Origin: Monarcha castaneiventris obscurior
Lineage: Eukaryota > Chordata > Aves > Passeriformes > Monarchidae
Assembly (NCBI GenBank): GCA_026261815.1
Contig: JAMPIT010000174.1
Location: 13,454,001-13,518,000 of the forward strand
Direction: 5' to 3'
DNA length: 64,000 nucleotides
The notes beneath the pieces were generated by a model. It had not been told where the DNA came from and did no database searches. It saw only the letters and a program-made list of their open reading frames with translations. A program made the translations under genes and the position numbers. Below, one piece after another: positions 24,405-47,600 of this stretch. Position 1 is the stretch's first letter. The number at the start of each line of letters is the position of its first letter.

Positions 24405-25784
24405 CTGCCCAAAAAGTAAAGATCACATTTTGAAAGTTCCAGCTTGGTGACTTCAAATAATGAAAACACCATCCTGCTATTTTTGGGCTGCTATTTGAAA
24501 ATTGTACTCTTTGTCTATTGTGTGCCCAAGTTCCAGGCATAGAGCTGTTTTCATTGTACCAGAGCAGGGGACAGCTGTACTCCAGCCAAGAATTCAGAGA
24601 AGAGATGAAAGACAACAGACAGATAAAGGCAAATAAAGAAGACAAGAGAATGGTAAGAAAATATTCAGTTCAATATTAACACTTTTCATTTAAGGGGAAT
24701 TTTTGAACAGTGAAGTGGACTTTGCTAAGATGACAATGTTTGCCTGCTCCTAATTTAGGGTAAACAGTGAATGCTTTGGCCTTGGGAACACATTTTTTAA
24801 TGTTAATCATAACACAATTACTGTGGAATCCTAACTAGCCTGGGCTCACAGACGGTGGTTTCCTGAACAGTTACACAAGCTGTAAGGGTTTGTGGGAAGA
24901 GAGTGGCTGCTCCCTTAAGGCATCTGCTCAAGGAACATTTTCACTGCAACACAGGGTTACAGGAAAGGGAGGAAGCCATACAAAAATACATGGGGACTCA
25001 AACCTTAGCAGCAAATGAGGAAGGTGGTGATGAGAACCATACCTGGCCAGTCATGGGGCATGTGAAGAGTGTGAGAATGTTTATTGCAGCAAGGTTATCT
25101 GACCAGGGACCTTGTCAGGTGGGAAATTTGGGAAAAGGGGGGAAACAAACAAATTATGCTGAGACAAGGACCTGAAAAAACAAACATAGAGAACAAACCT
25201 CAACTCTAGCACGAATAGATGGGCTATTAGGAAACTGCATGCATGTGTAGTGCAAGGACAAAGTGTCAGCTCTGTGTGAGACCTGCGTGTGAGTGAACAC
25301 TGGTGCCAGCTCCTGGAGCCAGGCTCGGGGGTATGAGCACCTCTGGCCTGAGATATCAGCTGCTGAAGCAGGTGGGGGCACTTAACTTCCAGCCACTGGA
25401 GCAGGAACAGGATGTGTCCTGAAAAATTAGCTGCTGGGGGAGGGCTGTCCCGAGTGAGGGGCTGGATGTCAGCAGGTGGAGCAGGACTGCGGGTCACAGC
25501 CTGTGTGCTGGGGAGGAGTGGTGTCTGTATATACCCATTTTGGTACACCCAGGGTGCACGCCCACATTCACCAGCAAACCTGAAGCTGAAGAGTAGGGAC
25601 ACCTTGGGTCCAGGCCAGGGTACCAAGGGGGCAGGGGGTCCGGCTGCATCCCCAGCCCAGCAAGGAGCACCGTGTCCCCCGGCAGGAGGGGCCGTGGGCC
25701 AGAGCAGCGGAGGGCTGTGCCTCCTGCAGCACTTAACCCGAGGCAGCTAACGCAGGACCTGTCTGGGGTCTCAGAAGAGTCAGT

Positions 25785-26030
25785 AAGAGATCTCATAGGA
25801 TGCGAAGGGGTTGGAAAGGAGCTTAAGGATCATCTAGTTCCAACCCCCTGCCATAAGCAGGGGCACCTGGCACCAGATCAGGTTGGTGAAAGCCCCATCC
25901 AGCCTGGCCTCGAACAGTCCCAGGGCTGGGGCAGCACAACCCCGCCGGGCAACCTGTTCCAGCGCCTCACCGCCTGCCCTGTAAAACAATTCTTCCTAAT
26001 ACCTAATCCAAGTTTCCCGTCTTTCCAGTG
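25785..26030 (-). mobile_element. CR1 LINE 3'-end fragment
   Basis: The pattern TCATAGGATGCGAAGGGG...ATCATCTAGTTCCAACCCCCTGCC...CAGCCTGGCCTCGAAC...AACCTGTTCCAGCGCCTCACC...TTCTTCCTAATACC is the reverse complement of a CR1 3' end. It stops about 400 bp before the DCLRE1C start codon, at the edge of the CpG island. Confidence 0.92.
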
Positions 26031-26429
26031 ACTTCTGCCTACTCTACCCGGCAGTTCCTGGTACGTTCCGCGGTGCTCAGGCGGACGTCCCGGTCTGAGT
26101 GAGTGCTACGACCGTAACTCCACCCTGCTCCCACCGCCATGACCACAACCCGCCCACCGAACCCTTAAGGCGGCCCACCTGAGTTCGAGAGACGGAAATC
26201 GGGGACAGTTGCCCCGCAGGATGGTGCGGCGGTGGAGGCGCGGTGGCGGCGCCCCTCACGTCCTGCCCGCTCCCCTCACGGCGCTCCCCTCATGACGCCA
26301 ACGGTCGCCAGGCAACCGCCCGCCATGGCGCCTTTAAGAGGCCGTGCCCGCCGCTGATAGGCCGGGGCGGGGCGGGGCCGCCCCGGGATTGGCTGGCGGC
26401 CGGGCGGGCGGAAGCGCGTGCCGCCCGCC

Positions 26430-36816
<10,387 letters not shown>

Positions 36817-37154
36817 GAACAGTTATAACTGATTACCTTGTGGTAATACCCAGCATGTTTACTAATACCTGAATTCTTTTTCTCTTCCTGCTGGTTACTA
36901 TCTGCAGCTATGCTGAGCCATGTTTTTTTCAGGAATCTGCAGCCTGTGTAACTTTATTGTTCCTTCAATGAAATACTGAAAAGGAAGTATTCCCAGGAGG
37001 GACTGTAAAAGCCTTCTACCTCTCAAGGTTCAATTCTCCAGAACTGTAAGCAGACAAAAAATGGACCAAACAAAACTAAGGGTAGAACACTAAATGAAAT
37101 TTAGTGTTTATCATGAGCTCTAAGAGTTTGCCTTTTAATGTGATCTCAGGTTTT

Positions 37155-37160
37155 AATAAA
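37155..37160 (+). terminator. Candidate poly(A) signal of DCLRE1C
   Basis: AATAAA lies 339 nt after the DCLRE1C stop codon and is followed by a GT-containing stretch (ATGTTGTTAACTGTGG). A second AATAAA at 38171-38176 could serve longer transcripts. Which is used cannot be told from the sequence. Confidence 0.5.
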
Positions 37161-39345
37161 ATGTTGTTAACTGTGGGGAAGAACACTTACGAATGACCAT
37201 GCAAACAAGGCAGTTGTAATTTGGCTTTAATCACTATTATAATTATTTATCATTATTATAACAATTTAATGAATATTCACTGCAGTTCATTTTAAAAACA
37301 ACTGTAAAACAGATTAGAGAATTACTGAGGTTGTAAGGAGGTTTAATTTGTTTTAAATCAAATTGTTCATTTCAAAAAGTTTCTCTTTACACTGAGCTTT
37401 AACTCTTGAGTGAGGTACTGCAGACCACTGTCTGTGCTTCATCACCAACTCCCTGCAAACAACTTGTCATCAGCTCCTCTGTGTTCTGGTTTCTTCTGAA
37501 TGGTTCTTCAGAAAAACTTAAAATCCTGTGGTTCCCAAGGTACCAGCCCTGTCCTGCTCTGGCAGGTAACTCAGCCACAGAAGGTAGCCTGGTATCCCAG
37601 ACAGATGGTTGGGTTGCATTACTTAAGGCTCTTGTACTACAAAACTTCACCTCCTCTGCAACATCCTGTAGACTTCACTATTTTAAATCAAGACAGTGTA
37701 TTCTCCACGCATGTGTGCCATCATAACTCTCTGCCAAAATTCTTAGCTTCTAACACAGAAATGTAATTCAACTTTTTCTTAAACTGGAGTGTCTAGGAAA
37801 TATCCAAACCATAGAAGTCATCTAAAAATTCCTGAGGTTTAAGTCCCAATTCCTGAGGTGTTAAGTCCCAAAGAATTAAACAGACTTTAGCACAACACCT
37901 CTCCCCTCTGAGTGTGCCTTCAGTTGTTGTGCCACGTTTAGTGACATGTGAATGTTAAACTAACCAGCATTCTGCCACGGGGAACAGAGGCAGGAGGGAC
38001 AAAGCATTGTCATCATCAATGTATGATTTTAAGGATATTTAAGATCCATGTATCTTTCCACTGTTAACTTTCCTGCTATTTGTGGGATTTGTTAACCTGA
38101 TTTCCAAATGTGATCTACCAACTTTTAGCAAGCTTGAGTGAGTGGAACTGCTGTTGGAACTACCTCTGTGAATAAAGTCAGACACAGCAGAACCTCTTCC
38201 ATTGGCTCATTTCATACCTGTATTGTGCATGGGAGTTCAGGGCTGCCTTTAACAGGATACTCAAATATACAGGAGTCCAGTCTGCTTCAGGAAAGTGTAA
38301 ATTTATACCAGTTCTCACCAGCCCTAAACTGCAAACACATAATTTCCTCATCGTCCCTCTGCTGGAGTCCTTACAGTCCTAGAAAATTTGGGTACAGGCC
38401 AGGAATTAAGAGGTTGCAGTCTTAAAGGAAATTCTACTGCTACAACTAATTTTGACCAGCTAATTTTTTTTTTAAGAATGACAACAACGAGAGAAAAACT
38501 AAATTTAATTTATTTTATCAAAAACTATAGGAAGATAGCAATACTAGAGATGACACAGTATGAAAAGAAAATGTTCCTGAGCTTACAAACTGCATATTCT
38601 AATACAGTTCCTAAAACATACATTAAAAATAACCAAAAGATTGACTTGGAGATTAAATAAATAGACAATAGCTTTTCTTACAGGTGATCTTGCAGCTTTA
38701 GTTTTGCTACCAAGAAATAAAAATAAAACCAACAAAAAAGAACTGCTGGAGGACAGGTCACAGGTCACCAACCCCCAAGAAGTGCACACACATGACTGAA
38801 CTGGTGACCCTGACGATGCCAACAGACCACAAAGCAGAACAAAGGCAGAAGCTGGGCTGGTTTAGGTTCCCTAAGAAATTGAAAACAGCTTTTTCTGCAT
38901 TTCCAATTTGGCAACTTTCTGCCAAACTCATAAAAACAGTAAAAGGAGTTTTAACAGTGACACAGTGTCCCATTGAGCTAATTCACTGACTGCAATCCAA
39001 ATACACTGTGATTATGTAAATATAAAATACTGTTCAAGGCTCTTATGTTGGAAACTGGATCCATGGGTTTCCTTCAAATAAATACAAAATACTGCTACCT
39101 CCCAGAACACAAATTAACGGTTCTTTATTTATGGCAGAAGATAACACACATATCCTTAACAAGCAGCAGCGTTATTCCGGTGCTGGTGATAACATTCTCT
39201 GCCTCTGGAAAAGGCAGACACTGCACTCCAGTACAACTGCCACAACTACTACCTTCTAAAATGCACCAACTTGCAATATTTAAATCAAACTGGGCATGGG
39301 GGGAGACAGAGCCTGGGGCCCACCCTGTGGCCCTGGCACAGGCGA

Positions 39346-39388
39346 GGCTGGAGTAAGGAATCCATCTCTTGGAGTAAGGAATCCATCT
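39346..39388 (+). repeat. Tandem 21-bp duplication
   Basis: The unit TGGAGTAAGGAATCCATCTC occurs twice head to tail. It is small and has no gene context beyond the convergent 3' interval. Confidence 0.75.
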
Positions 39389-40895
39389 CCTGCTGCAGCC
39401 GCTCCGTCCTGCAGGGACAGTGCAGGCTGCAGACTGCAGCAGATTAAGGAGCTGGAGACTGCAGATTCCATCCACATGGAATGCACTGCTCATTTGAGCT
39501 ACATGCAAGAGAAAGCACTAATGACTCCAAACAATGCAAGATCATCTAGAGTTTGCTGACATTAAAGCTCCATATTCCACTTAAAACTTTAAATAAAAAA
39601 AAAATCATTAGAGATCTGGCATGATAAAAACTGACAAGATTCAGCATTTATCAACTGTGTGGATACAGGTGAGCCTGATCACATCAAATACTTCTATATC
39701 TAAGCAAACTTTCTCCTATTCATTAAACAATATAAAGTCTCTATTTCAACATGTATCTCTGTATTGTAGATTACAAAACTCACACAGCATTTCCAGTGGC
39801 CCATGCTCTTCACCAAAAGTTTAAAACTGATTTTGGCTAGTAGCATATAAAATGTCATTTGCTACCAAAGAGCCAGATCTTCAGTACAAATGCAACTGTG
39901 CTTCTTAAGGAACAACATTGAAATGCTCTTTTTGAAGTGCTAGTAATTAACATGGAATTTAAGGCATTTTCTAACAAATTAAGTAAACAGTTACATGCTG
40001 GGTACTTGACTTCATTCACCTGAGCCAACAGCTGTGCACCTTATAAAGGTAACTAGCTGACCTATGATACATAGCCAGCATCCAGCTATGGAGCATCCAT
40101 TTACGGAGCAACATTATTCTGCCTGACCCTGTCAACATTTACGTGACTTGTAAGCAATATGCAAGTTTTACAAGCTTTGAATCCATGAGAATAAAGCATT
40201 TGGATCACACCTAGAGCATGGACCTTGGCTGTAACTCCACTCATCACCCACCTCAACTGCTCTTCTGTGGTTTTGAAGCCAAGCAAAACTTAGCATATGT
40301 TATGAATAGATTGAGACAACTTTAAGATGATCAGGGAAAAAAAAGAGATGACTCAAGCAGCTGAAGAACAGCACATTTCTCAGCCCTTACATTCAAGAAC
40401 ATCTTACAAATGTCTACAGCAAACGGGTTTACTCACCCCTAGTCTAACTTCACTGAAGTTAACATTTTTGCAACCAGAAAATACAGGCCTAGTATATTAG
40501 AAGTCGGTCACTAGGTAAAAAAGACACAGTATGTAAAAATTAACCAAAACCAGTTGTGAATGTACATCAATCCCAGGGCTCTTTTGCACCTAACTGATAA
40601 CAGAGCATATCTCCACAATGCATTGGCTTTGTTAGACATGGGCTGCTCTCCTTAACCTTTTGCTATCTATTTCCAAACTGTAGCCAGCAACCTGTTTCAG
40701 CCATGACTGCCAAATTTCTGCAATGAAAACAAACAGTGAATGTTACCTCTGACAATCCCGTATTTACAAATGCTCTGTGGAACTGCAGTCTTCCTATAGA
40801 ACCTTAACTAAAAATCAGAGCGTAACAACTGAAAAATTCTACATAACACTAGCTAAGAAATTCAAGTTTTACAGCTGGGATCTGTTAATGCCAAT

Positions 40896-40992
40896 TACAG
40901 AATTACAGAATCAATTAGGTTGGAAAAGACTTTTGAGATCATCGAGCCAACCTATGATCGAACACCACCTTGTCAACCAGACCATGGCACTG
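40896..40992 (-). mobile_element. CR1 LINE 3'-end fragment (reverse)
   Basis: ACAGAATCAATTAGGTTGG...GATCATCGAGCCAACC...CACCACCTTGTCAACCAGACC is a CR1 3' end in reverse orientation. It abuts a plus-strand CR1 copy directly at about 40993. Confidence 0.85.
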
Positions 40993-41357
40993 AGGGGAGA
41001 TCTCACTGGGCTCTTCATCATCCTCACAAGGGGAAGCAGAGGGGCAGCTACTGATCTGTTCACTCTGGTGACCAGTGACAGGGCTCGAGGAAACAGCCTG
41101 AAGCTGAGTCACCGCAGGTTTAGACTGGATATCAGGAAAAGGTTTTTCACACAGAGGATGGTTGGGCACTGGAACCTCCAGTTCCAGGCTCCCCAGGGCA
41201 GTGGTCACAGCACCAAGCCTGACAGAGTTCATGGAGTATTTGGACAGTGCTCTCAGGCACATGGTGTGACCCTTGGGGTGTCCTGTGCAGGATTAAGACT
41301 TGGACTCGATGACCCTTGTGGGTCCCTTCCAATCCAGCTCATTCTGTGATTCTATCA
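40993..41357 (+). mobile_element. CR1 LINE 3'-end fragment (forward)
   Basis: Blocks such as GAGATCTCACTGGGCTCTTC, AGGTTTAGACTGGATATCAG, GGTTGGGCACTGGAACC and GACCCTTGTGGGTCCCTTCC lead to the tail CATTCTGTGATTCTATC. The CR1 is in sense orientation with an intact 3' tail. It covers more of the element than the reverse copy next to it and is of a different CR1 type. Confidence 0.92.
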
Positions 41358-41644
41358 ATGTTCAAATCAAGGTACATTTCAGTTTTCTTTGCACACATTT
41401 TACTGCTTCCTAAACAACTGTTCTAGAAAAATGGATTTTTAATCCCCATTATCAGTTTTGTATTGGCTTGAAACACTACAATCTCTTTCTTTGGCCAATG
41501 CCATTTCACTTACAAACACAATGCCTTGTTTCCACCATCCTTATTGATATTAGATGTAAGAATACTTGAATATATGTGTGAAAGAAGAGTCTTCTTAAAA
41601 CACATTAAAAAAAGAACAAAATATTTGACTTTGGATACCCAAAC

Positions 41645-44600
41645 TCAGTTGAGATAACCTCTGCAACACACGGCTCCACATTTACAGACAGTTCTGATCC
41701 TCTTTTTGGATGGGCTAAGACCTTCAGCAGAGTCTGAAGTCAGATCTATTGAACCTGCAACACAGATGAACATAAGTCAGGAAGTTCTAAACGACAGACT
41801 GAGATCATGCCCCGTATTCAAACAGCTTCTAAAGGCCTTCTAACACCCCAGTTTAAAGAGCTGTGTGTGAAGTTATACTCAGATTCTACTGACACCCCCG
41901 TTACAACTACTTGTACAACACCTGGCATACACATTGGAATCCAAAACTCAAACTTGAGCTTTGTATCCCCCAGATAGCCACATGCATCAGCTGAGACTGC
42001 AGCTGGCCTTCACTGGCCTTCAGTGTCAGTGTCACAGACAACACAGGGAAAATGGGGACTTTTTAGGATTCAAGATCAATCTGGCAATGTCCTGGTTTAA
42101 GCCCAGCTGGCAATGAAACATCACGCAGACTCACTCACTTCCACCCCAGTGGAACAGGGAGGAGAATCAAAAGAAAAACTTGTAGGTTGAGATAAGAACA
42201 GTTTAGTAATTGAAACAGTAAAATACTGTAATAATGACGGTATTCTGATTATGCTGATACTGATTATTATTATTATCAATTATTATTATTAGGAGTAGTA
42301 GTAATAAAAGAAAAAGCCAAACGTGATACACAATACAATTGCTTACCTATGGCTGACCAATGCCCAGATGCCATCCCTGAACTCTGATCAGCCCCTTCTG
42401 GATAACTCCCCAGTTTCTATACTGGGCATGACATTCTCTGGTGTGGAATATCCCTTTGACCAGTTCAAGTCATCTGTCTGTGCTCTCTCCCAGCTTTTTT
42501 TTAACTTTTTTTTTTGAGTACCTCCTCACTGGTAGAGCACGAGACACAAAAAAGTCCTTGACTTGACAAAAACACCACTTAGCAACAACCAAAACATCAG
42601 CGAGTTATCAACATTATTCTCATATTGAATCTAAAACACAGCAGTGTACCAGCTACTGAGAAGAAATTAACTCCATCCCAGTTGAAACAGCTGTTCCATA
42701 GGACCTACATCTACAACTGAGGCCTGAAGACACCAGAACCCAGAGAGGAACCTATGGTGCCTCATGCTGCTGAGATGGTAAAACTGCCTTAGTAACTACC
42801 ACTAGCAGATTACCTAGAAAGTAGTTTACCTGAAATGCCAATTTGAATAAAGGAAAGCTTTATTTAAGGGCAGCCTGACCACTCCTTTGAGCATTCCTGT
42901 GACAAAGCTTCAAAATCATTTGCTTCACCAGACAATCCAGCCACAATCCCTGATGTGCTTGGAGCACTGAGGGAGGCAATGCACTAGAGATGCAGGCAAA
43001 AGCTGCTGGGTGTGCTCTTCTCTGCCCTACACATCATGAGCAACGACTGTTCTGAAAGCCAGAGCTGTGTTAGGAAAAGCCATGCCTGAGCTGAAATGCT
43101 ACCATCAGTCAGGCTGCAGTAAAGCCCACCAGCACCCCAGAACTCCCACAAGAACCATGTTAAAATGTGCAGACCTTTCATCTGGTAGTCAAAGGTTAGC
43201 TCTTCTCCAGCCTTGATGGTCCGGGTAGAGAACAGCGCGATTCGAGGAAGACGCAAGTCGAGGTTATCAATAAACACATTGAAGACTTGAAGATTTGGAT
43301 CACACTGTAAGCAAAAATTAATGCAGTTTCTGTTTAGAAAAATTAACACTAATTTTCACTGAAGTGTTTAAGTAAACCAAGGTTACAGGAAAGAAAGAAT
43401 GGGTTCTTGTCTCAGTGACAGAAGTCTGCAATTACGTTATCTTCTGAAATCAACAAACTGAAATAGTGTTCCAGGAGAACATTCATAGCTCAGATTCAAG
43501 TCCTTCCAGGAAGGTAACCTTTACACAGTACATTGCCTACACTAATACGCAACAACCTATGAAAAAAAAATGGCACCTTCAAAGATGACAATAAAAATTA
43601 TGACAAAGTAATTAGAGCTACATTCAGAGGCTAGTATGCACTAACAAAACACACAAAAAGAATTCAAGTTGAAAGAAAATGAAAAACAACTTAGTGTTTC
43701 AAGCCCCACACACTCTCTAGTCTGTACTGATGTTTAAGCACAGCTTCCAGGCCAGGGATAACATCTTCATATTGTGAATGAATTTCTACTGTCAACTGCA
43801 AACCTGCTTGGCTTCTGCATTCCCTGCCATGGGCTGGGTGAAGGTCACTAAACAGCAACTAGAAACCACTTCATCATTTTCTCTGGATTAAGTGTCAAAA
43901 GTCAGTAGTCCCTGAGCCTGTTAAAATCTGCATGCTTTTTTGTTCTTTAACAGTGAAATATATCACACATTAAAGAATCAGAAGCAAAGTTAGACATTTA
44001 ACTTTACATTGAAGACTGGAAACACTTCACTCCCATTTGTGAAAGTGAAGAGCAACTGCCTATTTCTCCCTGGCAAGCCTGCATGAAATACAAGTACCAT
44101 CATCTCACAAACCTGAAGACATGAATTTTCCGTATTTGTAGGACACTCACTGCATACCTCACAAACATTGGATCAGTAAGAAACAATAATTTTTAGTTCA
44201 GGAATCCTTAAAAATGCAGCTCAGCCTCCCTGCTTTAGGTACTTCAGTTGAACTTGAATAAAACACTATCAAAAATTGCTCATTAAAACTTACTTTTGAG
44301 TTCTCTGGCAAGTTTAGATTAGGAGGGAAAATTTATATTTCTCCCCTGTAGATACCTAAGAAAGCACAGAAGTTTTCTCTTTTTCCTCTACCAAATTTGG
44401 AGGATGAAATTCAGAGTAACATTCCATCCTGCCCAGCTACAAAACATCAATCCCTGTCATCTATGACTCCTAGCTAATTTTATTAAGGACCTATCACATG
44501 TTAAGTATTTCACGTACTTGGAAAAAACACACCCAAACCAACCCTATTTTGGTTGTCTAGAACCAGCTGATTCAGTGAAAACTCCAGTCCTATAGGATGT

Positions 44601-47600
44601 CCACTTCAGGCAGCATCTCTCTCCCAGATTTTTGTAGGCAGTCTCAATCCAAGTAAGGCCAAGAATTCTGTTCTATTTATTGCATCATCTGATTGATTGG
44701 ACTGTGCTGGCATGAAGCAAACGACTCCAGAAAAACTGTGAATATGGTAAGGAAATGTTTACAGTAGAAGACATTTCTAGCACAATTAGGATAATTCTCA
44801 CATTCTTAGTATACAAAACAAGGTCTTACACTGTGGTTCACAAAGTGGGACACATTTCCATATCGAGCTGCATCTACTGTAAATTCATCTGAGTCATAGT
44901 CCAAATCAAACAAGTATGTATTTCCCTGGTTGTCATAGAGCTGGCCTCGCCTCTCTGCTTCCTCACTTGTAATCACCTAAAAAAAAAAAAAAAGAAAAGA
45001 AAAAAGAAACCTGCATCATATTATTAACTATTACTAAATCAAAACAAAAATCACAATCAAGTTAGAAAAATACTTAGTAAAAAATACCACTGTAAGTTTT
45101 TGATGTTGAAATAGCATTCCATCTAATGAATGAAGAATAAGAGGACATACAGCTGAACTAATTAGTGATTGAGACTTCCCTGGATGCAGTTTGTCTACAG
45201 CTGATGCACAGCACTACCTTGTCTCTGGAAAAAAAAAACATATCAGCACCCTCTGTTAATAGTTTTGATGATGACAATACAATCAACTGTTTCTACCTGA
45301 AGTTTCTATATATGCACTTTTTCCATTAGACCCAGAAAGCCTCGTTTACTTCACATAAAACCAAGATTCGACCTTTTCCCTTTGCACAGATGATCAACAG
45401 GTATCAGTCTTTAAAACCCAGCCACATTTACAGCCCGATATTCACTTCCTCCCTTCCCAGAAGCATTTCTTCCTGCTATTTTTGACTGCAATGAAAGATC
45501 CTATTCATGGCAGCTCAGACAGACATCCCTTCACAAAGCTCAATCTATTCAATTAGGCGAGCGTGTCACTGTCGACAGAAGAAACAGCTTAAACAACTTC
45601 ATCTGCAGCCTGTCACATTAAACACATTCTGTTGTGCAGATTCAGCAAAGAAATCATAATTTGGCAGCAGGGGAGATACAAAATGGGATGGAATTGGACA
45701 ACAAATCCCTCTAAAATCTGACAGATGAGATTTGAGACCTCAGCAGTAGGTATTAAGTACATTCAGGTGAAAAAGTAAATACACACTCTTTCCTTTAAGC
45801 AACAAAATTACATAATCACCTTCCTGCATTAACAGAGATATTTGGAATGTCTGACCTCTTGTATATTTAAAGGAAACGTATGAACATGAGAAGTTAGAAG
45901 CTTTGGGGCAGGAAGCATGGAGGAAATCTACTTAAGACCATAAACACTGTACAAAGGGACACAAGGAAATACTTTGAGTCAACATAGTAGCAAGGCAGAT
46001 TTGTGGTAGAAATGCAACACACTGTAACAGAGCGGCTGCTGGGAACTGCTGGTGTGAAGAGCTCTGGAGCAGAGCAGAGGCTAAACCATGTAAACAAACA
46101 CAGGGCAATACAGAATCTCAAGAGGAGCTCAAGGTCTGTATTTTATAACATAAAGTTCTCTTTGAAATAGTACGAGACCGAATAAACAGATAACATCCAT
46201 ACCACGAGTCTTAGTCTTGCTGCTAAACAAAACCAATAAATATCCTTGGAAATACTACCTTAGAAGTTCAGACAAAACAGAAAAGGGACTGACAAACTAT
46301 GCATAACAGTTGTTATATGGAGTTGTATGTTATATGGAGTTTCATAACAACTGTGCTTTGGGAACAGCAAAAACTACAATAAAGATGATCAGGGAAGAAT
46401 GAAGAATATGATTGCCCTGAAAGAAATTAAGGACTTGCCTTCAGAAATACTATTAGGGCATGTATCTAAAATAATTCTTTAATACCATAAGAGATAAATA
46501 TTCTCTTTATATTTGACCTTTTACAACTGCTCTGGAATGAAGGAATGTTCTAGACAACATAATTTTGCTGTCAACTTGAATGTCCCTTTATCTCTCTACT
46601 CAAATAGACTCTCTACTCAATAGACTGATCTATTACACGGTAGAATCACAGAATGTCCTGAGTTGGAAGAGTCCCACAAGAATCATTAAGTCCAACTCCT
46701 GGCCCTGCCCAGGACATCCCCAGGAATCACATAATGTGCCTGAGTGTTGTCCAAACACTCCATGAACTCCTTCATGTTTGCTGCCATGATCACCTCCCTG
46801 GAGAGTCTGTTCCAGTGTCTGACCACCCCCTGGGTGAAGAAGTCAAGAAGTGTCAAAACTGTGAGAAAGCTCAGTTAGATTTTACCTAACATTTCCCTGA
46901 TGGTATGTAACTCACCTATATGAGATAAATACATACCTACCTCTCCAACATACTCCATCACAAAACTGTTGGTTTTGATTTTCTGGAGGGTTTTTACTCC
47001 CCAGCCACGGCCATTGTTGGTTCTGAAGATGCAGAGGGAATACGGGGTCCCTTTCTGTACGATCCTATTTGGGCAGTCAGGCCCACATCTACAATATGAA
47101 TTGCACTCATAGATGGGCAAGCCAGGCTGGATTTTTAATTTCTTACGTTTATTGTAAGCCAAAATAAACCCAGCCTCCTTTGGGCAGCACTTCTCAGCAG
47201 GGCAGTCAGCACATTCACAGCCAGTTGTTATTCCATTGAGCACATTTATTCCTGGAGCAGGTTTATACTCATTAATGTAGTAGAAGTCTAAAGGAGGGCC
47301 TTCAAGATCCACGGTGTTTTCCACCAGAATCATTGCTTTATGATTCTTTTTCCTGTTGAGTTCTTCTTTCCATCTCTGGAGAGCTATTCTCTGTTTAGCC
47401 TTCTTTACAATATAATCTGCAATTGCAGGTTTCAAAGCTTTAACATGGTTTTTCACTTTCAGTGCTTTGCCTTCTCTCACCCGAGACAAGTATTCATTCT
47501 TGTCCCTAAGAAAGTTCTGCAGAAGCAGAGGGCAGTTCAGATGTTTCCGAGGCTCCCAAGTATTAGAAGATTCTGGCCATCCTTTCCATTTCACAAGATA

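Larger units (their letters stand above)
22437..26429. other. Interval between MEIG1 exon and DCLRE1C start
   Basis: This holds the probable 5' intron(s) of MEIG1, a possible exon at 24272-24404, a CR1 fragment (25785-26030) and the shared promoter island. A second open segment on the minus strand (about 23985-24129, donor GTGGGA) is weaker. No other gene is supported. Confidence 0.55.
36817..41644. other. Convergent interval between DCLRE1C and SUV39H2
   Basis: The two genes end facing each other 4.8 kb apart. The interval holds their 3' untranslated regions, a 21-bp tandem duplication (about 39346-39388) and two CR1 fragments (40896-40992 and 40993-41357). No coding exon is supported. A minus-strand AATAAA (TTTATT at 39124-39129) is a possible end for a long SUV39H2 transcript. 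Confidence 0.55.

Noticed and set aside
40777..41349. 190-codon plus-strand frame
   Set aside because: It is mostly CR1 3'-end sequence, not a host gene.
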